This document shows, piece by piece, positions 46,018 to 55,276 of a stretch of 64,000 bases of DNA. Both the position numbers and the translations under genes were made by a program. The stretch's first letter is position 1. Each line of letters begins with the position of its first letter. Below the pieces are notes generated by a model. That model made no database searches, was not told the origin of the DNA, and was given only the letters and a program-made list of their open reading frames with translations. Origin of the DNA: Nostoc sp. CENA543 (lineage in GTDB: Bacteria; Cyanobacteriota; Cyanobacteriia; Cyanobacteriales; Nostocaceae); assembly GCF_002896875.1 (NCBI RefSeq), contig NZ_CP023278.1, positions 2,604,001-2,668,000 on the forward strand. The letters run 5' to 3'.

Positions 46018-47379
46018 TTAGACATTAACTGGCTGTCTATTCTCTTTCGGCTGGTAATGTCCGTTACTGTTCACAGTTTTTATGTCTAGAGAAACTTCTT
46101 GACCGGTAATCAATCTAGCTCCACGATTACGAGTGATATAATTCCACACCCACTGAATCATGACTACTAACTTATTGTCAAACTCAATTAAGAAGTAGAT
46201 GTGAATTAATAACCAGAACAACCATGCAAAGAAGCCTTTCAATTTCATAAAGCCTAAATCGACAACGGCGGCATTTTGGCCAATCATTGCTAGGCTACCG
46301 TGATCAGTATAATTAAAGGCTGGTAGAGTTTGACCTTTTAAACGTTTCTGCACCAATGCGGCGACATATTCACCTTCTTGTTTAGCGACAGGTGCGACAC
46401 CAGGAAGGGGTTTACCGTTTTGGTGAGAGAAGTTAGCTAAGTCGCCGACGACGAAAATATTACTATGTCCCTTAATACTTAAGTCTGGTTCTACGATAAC
46501 TCGTCCGGCGCGATCGCATTCTGCACCTGTGCGTTCTGCTAAGACTTTACCCATTGCAGAAGCTTTTACACCCGCCGCCCATAATACTGTCTTAGACGCG
46601 ATTTCTGTAACTTGATCACCTTGTTTGACGGTAACAATATCATTTTCAATATTTGTCACCATAGTTTTTGTTTGGACTACCACACCCAACTGTTGCAAGG
46701 ATGCTTCTGCTTCTTGGGATAATTCTGGTGCAAAGGGTGGAAGGACTCGATCTAAACCTTCTAAGAGGATAACTTGTGCTTCTGTGGTGTCGATAGTGCG
46801 GAAGTCTTCTTTGAGGGTTTGGTAAGCTAACTCTGCGATCGCACCCGCTAATTCTACTCCGGTAGGGCCGCCACCCACAACTACAAATGTCAGCCAAGCC
46901 TTGCGTTTTGCTGGATCTTTTTCCTTTTCTGCGGCTTCAAAGGCTGAAAAAATCCGCCGCCGCATTTCAATTGCATCTTCTACAGTCTTTAACCCTGGCG
47001 CGAATTCTTCCCAGTTATCTTTACCAAAATAGGAATGCTTCGCCCCTGTAGCCACAATTAAGGTGTCATATGGTATTTTCTCATCACCCATGATCACTTG
47101 TTGTGCTTGTGGGTCAATATCATTGACTTCTCCTAGCAGCACTTTTGTATTCTTGCTCTTCCTCAACACTGCACGTAAAGGTGAGGAAATATCAGCAGGT
47201 GATAGCGTCCCGGTGGCGACTTGGTAAAGTAGTGGCTGAAATAGGTGAAAGTTACGTTTATCAATGAGGGTAACTTCTACCTTAGCTTTCTTCAGTGCTT
47301 TTGCCGCGTACAATCCACCAAAACCACCGCCAACAATCACAACTTGATGGGGTGGGTTGTTGTCAAGTGCATCTACCAT
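46018..47379 (-). CDS. Type II NADH dehydrogenase (NDH-2), paralogue 2
   Basis: A 453-residue NDH-2 from the ATG at 47379, with AAGGAA nine bases upstream; an ATG three codons earlier overlaps that ribosome site. Motifs are as in its sister: VVIVGGGFGGLYAAKAL (FAD), FVVVGGGPTGVELAGAIAE (NADH; the sister has ATG in place of PTG), VVGDLANF and a hydrophobic C-terminal FFAWLFWLLIHIYFLIEF. The two genes form a tandem duplication, each with its own terminator. The Pro/Ala change next to the nucleotide loop could alter cofactor preference; that is inference. Confidence 0.9.
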   Translation of the reverse strand: MVDALDNNPPHQVVIVGGGFGGLYAAKALKKAKVEVTLIDKRNFHLFQPLLYQVATGTLSPADISSPLRAVLRKSKNTKVLLGEVNDIDPQAQQVIMGDEKIPYDTLIVATGAKHSYFGKDNWEEFAPGLKTVEDAIEMRRRIFSAFEAAEKEKDPAKRKAWLTFVVVGGGPTGVELAGAIAELAYQTLKEDFRTIDTTEAQVILLEGLDRVLPPFAPELSQEAEASLQQLGVVVQTKTMVTNIENDIVTVKQGDQVTEIASKTVLWAAGVKASAMGKVLAERTGAECDRAGRVIVEPDLSIKGHSNIFVVGDLANFSHQNGKPLPGVAPVAKQEGEYVAALVQKRLKGQTLPAFNYTDHGSLAMIGQNAAVVDLGFMKLKGFFAWLFWLLIHIYFLIEFDNKLVVMIQWVWNYITRNRGARLITGQEVSLDIKTVNSNGHYQPKENRQPVNV

Positions 47380-47798
47380 AAGAAACATTTCCTTGTGTTA
47401 CGGACGCTGTAACTATTCTTTACAAATTTGTATCAAAAATGTCACAAAATTTTCTGTTCAGCTTGCACATATGAAAAATTTGTTAAAGTGACTAAAGTTA
47501 CACTTTAATTCTTTTTCAGTATTTTCAACTATGTTATCTGAATAAACTTAAGGTTTTATGCAGGCGTTTTACTCAAGTAGTGTTTCTAAGTTTCATTACT
47601 GGTATTGAGTATCTATATTGACAAGACTAACAGTCTGAACTACATTAAGGTATGTAACTATTGTAGTTTACATAAATTAAACTTGCCAGTAAATCACAAA
47701 TCTCAAGGCATTAATTAACACAAATATTTTCTATATTTTTTGACCCGATCGACCTAATAAGTTATTGACGAACGGAAAAGATTAAGGTTTACTAAAAA
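47380..47798. other. Divergent promoter region between NDH-2 and tetR
   Basis: AT-rich, without a gene. It contains ATGTAAC-N8-TTTACAT near 47653-47674, an imperfect inverted repeat that could be an operator. Confidence 0.5.
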
Positions 47799-47814
47799 TA
47801 ACGAGCGTTCGATA
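47799..47814. promoter_or_regulatory. Candidate TetR operator
   Basis: TAACGAGCGTTCGATA is an imperfect palindrome (6 of 8 base pairs) with the core CGAGCGTTCG often found in TetR-family operators. It ends 8 bp before the tetR start codon, fitting autorepression. Confidence 0.5.
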
Positions 47815-47822
47815 TAAAAACT

Positions 47823-48434
47823 ATGCCTAAAGTTGTTGATCATGAACAATACCGCAAAGAAATGCTCTGCAAGTGTTTTGATTTATTTGCCAGCAAAAGC
47901 TATGGTTCGATCACCATGAGGGAAATTGCACAAGGTTTAAACGTATCCACCGGTACGCTGTATCACTACTTTCCTAGTAAGCAGGCTTTATTTGAGCAAT
48001 TAGTAGAGGAAATCAGCCAGCAAGATGTAATTGCAGCCTTAGCGGAAATGAGTGGTGTAGCAACCATAGAAGAAGCGATGAGTGCTTTGGGCAGATATTT
48101 AGTCAAAAATGAAGATTACTTTATTAAATGGACATATATTTGGGTTGATTTTTGTCAGCACCAAGACATTAATGAAGTACGAAACAATAATGTATTTAAG
48201 CGGGCTAATAGAAACTATAAACAAGCAGTTTGTGAATTATTAAATATACAAGATCCAGCGATAGTATCTTTTGTTTTGAGCTTGGTAAATGGCTTAATTT
48301 TAGAAAAATTGTGGTGTAATGAAACGATTGATTTCGTTGAGCAGTGTAATCTGCTAGGTAAAATGATTACTGCCTACTTAGATCAGCAAGAAGGTGTCAG
48401 AAAGAGGGAAAAAGAGGTTTCACAACGGAATTAA
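47823..48434 (+). CDS. TetR/AcrR family transcriptional regulator
   Basis: A 203-residue regulator. The N-terminal HTH (about 10-56) reads CFDLFASKSYGSITMREIAQ then GLNVSTGTLYHYFPSKQALF, the classic TetR motif. The C-terminal helical domain binds an unknown ligand. It starts without a Shine-Dalgarno right behind a candidate operator. It lies 89 bp before devB on the same strand, so it most likely represses itself and the exporter genes. Confidence 0.9.
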   Translation: MPKVVDHEQYRKEMLCKCFDLFASKSYGSITMREIAQGLNVSTGTLYHYFPSKQALFEQLVEEISQQDVIAALAEMSGVATIEEAMSALGRYLVKNEDYFIKWTYIWVDFCQHQDINEVRNNNVFKRANRNYKQAVCELLNIQDPAIVSFVLSLVNGLILEKLWCNETIDFVEQCNLLGKMITAYLDQQEGVRKREKEVSQRN

Positions 48435-48523
48435 AAGATTTTTCTCTGCGTAAGATATTCCATATTCGTGATACTTGGTGACGGAAAAATCAACAGCAAA
48501 ATTAATTTTCTACCAGAGGGGAT

Positions 48524-49816
48524 ATGAGTCAAAAAATACTATTAAAACCAGGTAATCAAAAATTAATTACATTAGTAATAGCAGCTACGGCTGTAACTAC
48601 AGGTATTCTGGTGTATGCAGGTTCTCAGTTTGGTCAAATAGGAAAAACAGTAGCAACAGATAGCACAGTCCCAACAGAACAAAGCACACCTAAAATTACA
48701 GCACTCGGCAGACTAGAACCCGAAACAGAAGTCATTAAACTATCCGCACCTTTAGTATTAGATGGCGATCGCATTGCCGAAATCAGAGTAGAAGAGGGAG
48801 ATAAAGTCCAAGCAGGACAAGTTATCGCCGTATTAGATTCCCATGCACGTTTAAAAACAGCAGTATTGCAAGCAGAAAAACAAGTCAGAGTCGCCCAAGC
48901 CAAACTCAATCAAGTCAAAGCTGGGGCAAAAAGCGGTGATATTCTGGCACAAAAAGCCAGTGTTGAACGCCTACAAGCCCAATCGCTGGGAGACATTATA
49001 GAACAAAGAGAAAGCATCGCTCGAATAGAGGCACAATGGCAAGGAGACAGAATTGCCCAAGTAGCCACAATCAGAAAACTAGAAGCAGAATTAAATAACG
49101 CTAGCGCAGAATATCAGCGTTATCAACAGCTATATTCCGAAGGCGCAATTTCCAGTTCAGCCTTTGATAGTAAACGCTTAAGTTTAGAAACCGCCAAACA
49201 GCAACTAGACGAAGCAAAAGCAGTGCTGAATCGGATTAACGCCACCGCCAGCAAACAACTATCCGAAGCCACAGTTGCACTCAACCGCATTAACGCCACC
49301 AGTAGAAAACAAGTCAGCGAAGCCCAAGCCACATTAACCAGCATTGCCGAAGTGCGTCCAGTAGATGTGCAAGCAGCACAAGCAGAAGTAGAAGATGCGA
49401 TCGCTGCACTCAGACGCGCCGTCACAGAACTAGAAGCAGCTTATATTACAGCCCCAATGGCTGGTCAAATTCTCAAAATTCATAACCGAGTCGGTGAAAA
49501 AATCGGCGATAACGGCATTGCAGACTTAGCCCAAACCGCCCAAATGATTACAGTTGCAGAAGTTTATCAATCTGATATTGGCAAAATCAAACTAGGACAA
49601 CCCGCAACCATCACCGGACAAGCCTTCACCGGAGAGCTACGCGGCGAAGTCTCTCACATTGGCTTACAAGTCAACCGCCAAAACGTCTTTAGCAATCAAC
49701 CAGGAGAAAACCTAGACAGCCGAGTTGTAGAAGTCAAAATTCGTCTGACTCCAGAAGACAGTAAAAAAGTTGCAGGTTTAACTAACTTGCAAGTACAGAC
49801 AGCGATTGAGTTGTAA
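48524..49816 (+). CDS. devB: DevB-type membrane fusion protein of an ABC exporter
   Basis: A 430-residue HlyD/RND-type adaptor of the DevB family. One membrane anchor is at about 13-32. The biotinyl-lipoyl-like halves flank a long coiled coil (about 95-305), with VEEGDKVQAGQVIAVLDSHARL before it and AYITAPMAGQILKIHNRVGEKIG after it. A beta-barrel domain follows. In heterocyst formers DevBCA with TolC exports glycolipids for the heterocyst envelope; many paralogous devBCA sets exist, so the cargo here is open. AGAGGGGAT precedes the ATG. Confidence 0.88.
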   Translation: MSQKILLKPGNQKLITLVIAATAVTTGILVYAGSQFGQIGKTVATDSTVPTEQSTPKITALGRLEPETEVIKLSAPLVLDGDRIAEIRVEEGDKVQAGQVIAVLDSHARLKTAVLQAEKQVRVAQAKLNQVKAGAKSGDILAQKASVERLQAQSLGDIIEQRESIARIEAQWQGDRIAQVATIRKLEAELNNASAEYQRYQQLYSEGAISSSAFDSKRLSLETAKQQLDEAKAVLNRINATASKQLSEATVALNRINATSRKQVSEAQATLTSIAEVRPVDVQAAQAEVEDAIAALRRAVTELEAAYITAPMAGQILKIHNRVGEKIGDNGIADLAQTAQMITVAEVYQSDIGKIKLGQPATITGQAFTGELRGEVSHIGLQVNRQNVFSNQPGENLDSRVVEVKIRLTPEDSKKVAGLTNLQVQTAIEL

Positions 49817-49921
49817 GGAGTGCTGAGTAATGAGTAATGAGTAATGAGTGTTTCGTAATCAATTCTTTAATTTTGAATTTTGAATTTTGAATTGATAAGT
49901 CCCCAATCCCCAACCCCCAAT

Positions 49922-51082
49922 ATGAAAATGTTGCGTAAAACGCCGCTTGCTTGGCGGCAATTAATGAAAGAAAAAACGCGCCTGGCGATCGCAGTGGCGG
50001 GTATTACCTTTGCTGATATGTTGATGTTTATTCAGTTGGGATTTGAAAGCGCGCTGTTTGATGCGGCTGTGCAACCCCACCGGAATTTACAGGCTGATTT
50101 GGTGTTAATTAATCCCCAATTTCAAACCTTATTTTCCGTCAAGAGTTTTTCTAGAGAGAGACTGTATCAAGCACTAGGTTATGAAGGCGTACAATCAGTT
50201 AGTCCTTTGTATATTAGTACAGGACAATGGCGGAATCCCGAAACGCGACAAGATAGGGCTATTTTAGTTTGGGGGATTGATCCAGCGACATCCGCGTTTA
50301 AGTTTCCTGAAGTCAACAACAACCTGAATGCACTCAAACCGTTAAATCAGGTTTTATTTGATCAAGCAGGTCGTCCAGAATACGGTGCAGTTGGCGATAT
50401 CTTCAAAAAAACAGGTAATTTTCAGACAGAACTCAATAACGTAGCCATCGATGTCAAAGGTGTATTTAGTAATGGTGCATCCTTTGCGGCTGATGGTAAT
50501 GTCATCGCTAGTGATTCCACATTTTTAAGAATATTTCCCGAACGGAAAGCCGACAGGATAGAAGTAGGGTTAATTACCTTAAAACCTGGTGCAGATCCTG
50601 AAAAAGTGCGATCGCAACTAGCCGCAGGTTTACCCAATGATGTCAAAGTTCTAACACCAGAAGGTTTTGCCCAAACGGAAAAACAATACTGGGCTACAGG
50701 TACAGGGATTGGGTTTATTTTCGGCTTGGGTGTGGGAGTCGGCTTTATTGTCGGGATTGTGATTGTGTATCAGATTCTTTATTCAGATGTATCTGACCAC
50801 TTACCCGAATACGCCACCTTGAAAGCGATGGGTTATACAGACCGCTACTTACTCTTTGCTTTATTACAAGAGGCATTATTATTAGCTGTTTTTGGATATC
50901 TTCCTGCCTATTTGCTCTCCTTTGGACTATATCAAATCACCTTTGCGGCAACCATGTTACCCATTGCCATGAAATTGGATCGAGCAATTAATGTATTTAT
51001 TCTCACCATTATCATGTGTAGTGTTTCGGGTGCGATCGCCATGCGGAAATTACGTTCTGCTGACCCAGCAGATGTGTTTTAA
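49922..51082 (+). CDS. devC: DevC-type ABC exporter permease
   Basis: A 386-residue permease of the FtsX/MacB type from the ATG at 49922; an upstream ATG at 49880 lies in a repeat (AATTTTG units) and is unlikely. Helix 1 lies at about 22-42 and is followed by a large periplasmic domain. Three C-terminal helices begin at about residue 264 (GIGFIFGLGVGVGFIVGIVI, ...). The cytoplasmic loop LPEYATLKAMGYTDRYLL is typical of the family. It works with DevB and DevA. Confidence 0.9.
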   Translation: MKMLRKTPLAWRQLMKEKTRLAIAVAGITFADMLMFIQLGFESALFDAAVQPHRNLQADLVLINPQFQTLFSVKSFSRERLYQALGYEGVQSVSPLYISTGQWRNPETRQDRAILVWGIDPATSAFKFPEVNNNLNALKPLNQVLFDQAGRPEYGAVGDIFKKTGNFQTELNNVAIDVKGVFSNGASFAADGNVIASDSTFLRIFPERKADRIEVGLITLKPGADPEKVRSQLAAGLPNDVKVLTPEGFAQTEKQYWATGTGIGFIFGLGVGVGFIVGIVIVYQILYSDVSDHLPEYATLKAMGYTDRYLLFALLQEALLLAVFGYLPAYLLSFGLYQITFAATMLPIAMKLDRAINVFILTIIMCSVSGAIAMRKLRSADPADVF

Positions 51083-51124
51083 GTCAATAGTCAACAGTCA
51101 ATAGTCAATAGTTACCCAAAAAAT

Positions 51125-51877
51125 ATGTTGCAAGAAATTACACCAGTAGTTGCTGATTCTGTATCATCTATTTCTGAACCGGTGATTGCTGTACAGAACC
51201 TCAATCACTACTTTGGGTCAAGCGGACTGCGTAAACAAGTATTATTTGACATTAACTTAGAGATCCAAGCAGGGGAAATTGTTATTATGACAGGCCCTTC
51301 CGGTTCAGGTAAAACTACCCTTTTAACCTTAATGGGTGGCTTGCGTTCAGCACAGGAAGGGAGTTTGAAAATTTTAGGACAGGAAATCTGCGGTGCTAGT
51401 AAAAACCAGCTGACTAAATTACGCCGTCAGATTGGATATATATTCCAGGCGCATAACTTGATGACATTTTTAACAGCGAAAGAAAACGTCAGAATGTCCT
51501 TGGAACTGCACGATGAGTATTTAAATGATGATACCAACGCCAAAGCGATCGCCATGTTAGAAACCGTTGGCTTAGGCGAACGTGTCAATTACTATCCAGA
51601 AAGTCTATCTGGTGGACAAAAACAACGAGTAGCGATCGCCCGTGCTTTAGTCAGTCATCCTAAAATTGTCTTAGCAGATGAACCTACAGCCGCACTTGAT
51701 AAAAAATCTGGGCGTGATGTTGTAGAACTCATGCAGAAACTAGCCAAAGAACAAGGCTGTACAATTTTGCTGGTGACTCACGATAACCGTATTTTAGATA
51801 TTGCTGACCGCATTATCTATATGGAAGATGGTCAACTCAAAAGTGATGATGTAGATATTAATGCCAAGATGCACTAA
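51125..51877 (+). CDS. devA: DevA-type ABC exporter ATPase
   Basis: A 250-residue ATPase with Walker A GPSGSGKTT, Q-loop YIFQAHNLM, signature LSGGQKQRVAIARAL, Walker B IVLADEPTAALD and H-loop LLVTHD. It belongs to the MacB/LolD/DevA group. It is the third gene of tetR-devB-devC-devA; the 42-bp gap to devC holds CAATAGT heptamers. Confidence 0.93.
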   Translation: MLQEITPVVADSVSSISEPVIAVQNLNHYFGSSGLRKQVLFDINLEIQAGEIVIMTGPSGSGKTTLLTLMGGLRSAQEGSLKILGQEICGASKNQLTKLRRQIGYIFQAHNLMTFLTAKENVRMSLELHDEYLNDDTNAKAIAMLETVGLGERVNYYPESLSGGQKQRVAIARALVSHPKIVLADEPTAALDKKSGRDVVELMQKLAKEQGCTILLVTHDNRILDIADRIIYMEDGQLKSDDVDINAKMH

Positions 51878-51902
51878 GTAGAAATTTGTCAATAAATAAA
51901 AA

Positions 51903-51934
51903 GTTGATAAGATGATCTCAGTCTTCTTATCAAC
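51903..51934. terminator. Hairpin terminator between devA and the DUF167 gene
   Basis: The stem GTTGATAAGA / TCTTATCAAC (10 bp) with a 12-nt loop has T-rich sequence on the minus strand after it. It lies between convergent genes and may end both transcripts. Confidence 0.7.
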
Positions 51935-51962
51935 AAAAATGATGAAATTTTATGGCTAATAA

Positions 51963-52184
51963 TTATTCCTCAATTTCAATCAATTTTTGTCTAGAAGTTA
52001 ACCCAGACTTAATTCTAATATGAGATTTGGGTACATCAAATTTTTCCGCTAGCAGTTTAATTAATTCCTCATTAGCTTTACCGTCTACTGGTGGTGATTT
52101 TAAATATACGGTTAGACTACCATCAGCTTGCTCTTCAATTTTTTGCTGTTTGGAGTTGGGTTTAACTTTCACCTTTTTTTGCAT
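51963..52184 (-). CDS. DUF167 (YggU family) protein
   Basis: A 73-residue protein of the DUF167/YggU family, shown by [20 protein letters not shown], the [20 protein letters not shown] motif and [19 protein letters not shown]. The function is not established; it is widely conserved. Length is typical. Confidence 0.9.
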   Translation of the reverse strand: MQKKVKVKPNSKQQKIEEQADGSLTVYLKSPPVDGKANEELIKLLAEKFDVPKSHIRIKSGLTSRQKLIEIEE

Positions 52185-52391
52185 AACCTAATTTGTGTAA
52201 TTATTTTAGCCATAGCTAACCTAGAATACAACCAAAAAAATCCCATCCCTACCACAATGAATAGAGACAGGATGATTAATTTTGATTGTGTGCGCTTATA
52301 AAACATTTTCTCAAGGCTAGAGATTATGCACGATTTTAGCCTTGCATTTTAAAAAGTTGGAATGAAGATTTGAAATCTGCTCTGTTTCCTA

Positions 52392-52952
52392 TTATGGATA
52401 TCTTCTACTACCAGCACCAACTACACCGATTTTGTGGCGATAGGAAAGTTCTGCACCAAACCAACCGGAAATACTAGTAAGAGTACCAACAATTAGAGAA
52501 ATTATTAGTCCCCAAGGTAAGATTCTGCCATCAATATCCCCTAATCGTAAGAGGAAATTAACTGCACTTAAGGCTAGAAGCGAAACATTAAGAATCAAAT
52601 GCGCCCAACCTGCTTGACGTTTACGGACGCGTTCAATTTGCAAAAAGTCGCTTAAACCAATAATAGCTGCGATTACACCGCTAGCTAACCCCAAGCCAAT
52701 TAACCAAAAAGAAGCCCTCGCCCAAAAGAAATCACGAGTTAGCCAATAGCCGAAATCAGTTCCTAAAGCTAGGGCTAAAAAGGCGATGGGAAAAATCACA
52801 CTCAGAGGATGTAGAGGGTGTCCCGCGATCGCAACTGTACTTGGTACACCTGTATCACGATATTCGCGATCGTCACTTTCGATGACTGGGGGAATATTGG
52901 GAAATGGTGTAGAAGCCGATGAAGTTGTAGAAGTGGTTTCTCTGGTTTCCAT
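52392..52952 (-). CDS. DUF2231 domain membrane protein
   Basis: A 186-residue integral membrane protein with four helices in the DUF2231 domain: GHPLHPLSVIFPIAFLALALG at the first helix, then WARASFWLIGLGLASGVIAA, HLILNVSLLALSAVNFLL and GLIISLIVGTLTSISGWFG. The conserved HPLH is present. Function unknown. It starts 11 bp after the gene ending at 52964, so the two form an operon. Confidence 0.9.
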   Translation of the reverse strand: METRETTSTTSSASTPFPNIPPVIESDDREYRDTGVPSTVAIAGHPLHPLSVIFPIAFLALALGTDFGYWLTRDFFWARASFWLIGLGLASGVIAAIIGLSDFLQIERVRKRQAGWAHLILNVSLLALSAVNFLLRLGDIDGRILPWGLIISLIVGTLTSISGWFGAELSYRHKIGVVGAGSRRYP

Positions 52953-52963
52953 AATATTTAATC

Positions 52964-53710
52964 CTAGTTTTCTGCAAAGGGAATTTGTTCTACGTCCGCT
53001 TCAGCTTGCAAAGTCAATTTACCTGTGTCTACTTCTAGTTGTTTAACTCGCAAACTCATGCCTTCTAAATCAAAGTTACTCAAGTTCAAAATTTCGCTAG
53101 TTTGTGCGATCAAAGCTTGAGTTAATTCTGGTGAAATTTCTTCACCTTCCCCATAGGTGACATTCTCTAGACTTACAGTTGTACCATTAGCATTAACACG
53201 CGGTACGGCTGTAAATGCGACTTGGTGAGTTTCGCCATTTTCTACTAATAAAATGCTGGCATTAAGTGCCACCTTCCCTTCACCTGGGAGGCGGAATTCC
53301 ACCGTTTGAGGTTCAATAGTCTGAAGGCTGTTATTGATATTTATTTTCTGACTTTGAATCTGCTCACGAACATAATCAGAGTTAAAAGCGCGGTTGATAT
53401 CTACTTCTGTTAATACCACCCTCGCCTTACCTGCTGTGGGTTTTGTCAGTTCAATTTTGCCAAAAGCTGCGCTTAAAGGATTAATAGCCACGCTTTTAAT
53501 TTCCATTTCCATGACCTCCATTCGCAGGTCTTTTTGCATGACTAAACCTTCACCTGCAATATTGACAGATTCTACCTCGCCTTGTATGAGCTTTAAGGGG
53601 TCAGTTTTAATATTTACATCTAAATTTTCTACTTCATCTAATTGGCTAGATAAACCAATTTCTGCTGCTTTATTTAAAGCCTGCTCTCCTATCCCAGAAC
53701 CCTCTACCAT
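52964..53710 (-). CDS. DUF2993 (LmeA-like) lipid-binding protein
   Basis: About 248 residues from ATG 53710, behind GGAG. A DUF2993 domain of the LmeA type has repeated beta-strand patterns such as KLIQGEVESVNIAGEGLVMQ and VEMEIKSVAINPLSAAFG (approximate). The family binds phospholipids. No signal peptide is seen from this start. It precedes the DUF2231 gene by 11 bp, which supports a membrane-linked role. Confidence 0.85.
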   Translation of the reverse strand: MVEGSGIGEQALNKAAEIGLSSQLDEVENLDVNIKTDPLKLIQGEVESVNIAGEGLVMQKDLRMEVMEMEIKSVAINPLSAAFGKIELTKPTAGKARVVLTEVDINRAFNSDYVREQIQSQKININNSLQTIEPQTVEFRLPGEGKVALNASILLVENGETHQVAFTAVPRVNANGTTVSLENVTYGEGEEISPELTQALIAQTSEILNLSNFDLEGMSLRVKQLEVDTGKLTLQAEADVEQIPFAEN

Positions 53711-53975
53711 TATCAATGAAGCTCCGTTTTAAATGGCTTTGTTCCATCCTTGAGACAATTTAATTAATAAATATGCAGATTTTATCTATCTAGCGACAGA
53801 CAAAATCATAAATAACTATATATCTGTTAGTGGAAATTTAACAGTGTAGAAATTCCAACATTGATTTCTACCTTGAGTTATGAAGCTAATAGTTCAAAAG
53901 AAAGAGGAATACCAGATTTAAATGTGTCAATTTGAGATTAGTAATCATACGAATAACCTTTGAGGAGAACTCAAA

Positions 53976-55031
53976 ATGGTATCAACTTTAGATGATACAA
54001 AACGTAATGCTATAGCTGCTAAATTGGCAGACATGAAATTAATTCAACAATTGCTCATCGATAATGAGCAATTATTTTTGAGAGAATCTACTGATAACGA
54101 AATCAGCGATCGCTTCCGCACTATGCTAGATGACGATCGCAAAAATTTGGGGATTCTAGAAACTGTAAATGTGCAGTATGGTATCCAACAAGAGCCACGC
54201 AACACAGTTAGCGAAATGGTAGACAAGCTGCGCCAATTAATGCAAGGCTCTAAATTAAGCTTCTACGAAAAAGTATTCCAACATGAATTGTTGAAACACC
54301 AACAAGTCATGAGTGGTTTACTAATTCACAAAGCAGCACAAAAAGTTGGTGCGGATGTCATGGCTGCAATTGGGCCTCTGAACACCGTTAACTTTGAAAA
54401 CCGCGCTCACCAAGAACAACTCAAAGGTGTTTTAGAAATTCTAGGAGTGCGTGAACTCACCGGACAAGAAGTTGATCAAGGTATTTGGGGACGCGTCCAA
54501 GATGCGATGGCGGCTTTAACCGGTGCTGTAGGTAGTGCTGTTACCCAAGGTTCTGATAAACAGGATATGAATATCCAGGATGTCTTACGTTTAGACCACA
54601 ATAAAGTTAATATCCTGTTCACCGAAATCCAACAAAGCAACGACGCTCAAAAGATTCAAGAGTATTTTGGGCAAATTTACAAGGATTTAACTGCTCACGC
54701 TGAAGCTGAAGAAGAAGTTGTATATCCCAGAGTCCGTGCCTTCTACGGTGAAAGCGATACTCAAGAACTGTATGATGAGCAAGCAGAAATGAAGCGGATG
54801 TTAGAGCAAATCAAAGCTCTGAGTCCCTCTAGCTCGGAATTTAAAGATAGAGTTAGACAGTTAGCAGACATCGTGATGGATCACGTTCGTCAAGAAGAAA
54901 ACACCATGTTTGCAGCTATTCGTAACAATCTCAGTTCTGACCAAAGTGAGCAGTTAGCGACACAATTTAAAGCTGCTAAAGCCAAAATTCAAGAAAGATT
55001 AGGTGGTCAAACCAGTCGTGCAGGTGTTTAA
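53976..55031 (+). CDS. Hemerythrin HHE domain protein
   Basis: A 351-residue protein. The N-terminal part (about 10-190) is a helical domain with ferritin-like looks (DDTKRNAIAAKLADMKLIQQ, VFQHELLKHQQVMSGLLIHK). The C-terminal hemerythrin cation-binding domain (about 205-335) has the metal ligands in LRLDHNKV, LTAHAEAEEEVVYPRV and IVMDHVRQEENTMF. It binds a diiron centre and may sense or store oxygen or protect against peroxide or nitric oxide. GAGGAGA gives a strong ribosome site at about 53961-53967. A DNA-binding or enzyme domain is not seen. Confidence 0.87.
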   Translation: MVSTLDDTKRNAIAAKLADMKLIQQLLIDNEQLFLRESTDNEISDRFRTMLDDDRKNLGILETVNVQYGIQQEPRNTVSEMVDKLRQLMQGSKLSFYEKVFQHELLKHQQVMSGLLIHKAAQKVGADVMAAIGPLNTVNFENRAHQEQLKGVLEILGVRELTGQEVDQGIWGRVQDAMAALTGAVGSAVTQGSDKQDMNIQDVLRLDHNKVNILFTEIQQSNDAQKIQEYFGQIYKDLTAHAEAEEEVVYPRVRAFYGESDTQELYDEQAEMKRMLEQIKALSPSSSEFKDRVRQLADIVMDHVRQEENTMFAAIRNNLSSDQSEQLATQFKAAKAKIQERLGGQTSRAGV

Positions 55032-55057
55032 TACATTCGTGCTAGTGTCCTAATTAC

Positions 55058-55081
55058 TAATTCGTAATTAATTACGAATTA
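55058..55081. repeat. Perfect 24-bp palindrome
   Basis: TAATTCGTAATT followed directly by its exact reverse complement AATTACGAATTA. It lies 26 bp after the hemerythrin gene and is AT-rich, so it could act as a weak terminator or protein site. Confidence 0.75.
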
Positions 55082-55176
55082 TGGTGACAGGCTTTCTGGA
55101 TATATCCTACAGCCAAGAGCTAGGCGGACAAAACCACTTTGAAGGCGGAATTTTCAAGATTGTCTTTACACGGTAG

Positions 55177-55267
55177 TAGTCCGCCACACAAATTATTACG
55201 TGTCATAGATACCCGACTTTTTTAAAAAAGTTGGGTATCTGAACATCCGCAATCTATCAAAATTGAT
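55177..55267. repeat. Dispersed hairpin element, copy 1 (trailer side of the CRISPR array)
   Basis: It starts TAGTCCGCCACACAAATT, contains the hairpin AGATACCCGACTTTTTT/AAAAAAGTTGGGTATCT (55207-55240) and ends with TCAAAATTGAT. A second copy is at 61145-61234. Stem differences between the copies are partly compensatory (A-T against C-G). Confidence 0.85.
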
Positions 55268-55276
55268 TTGGTGCAG

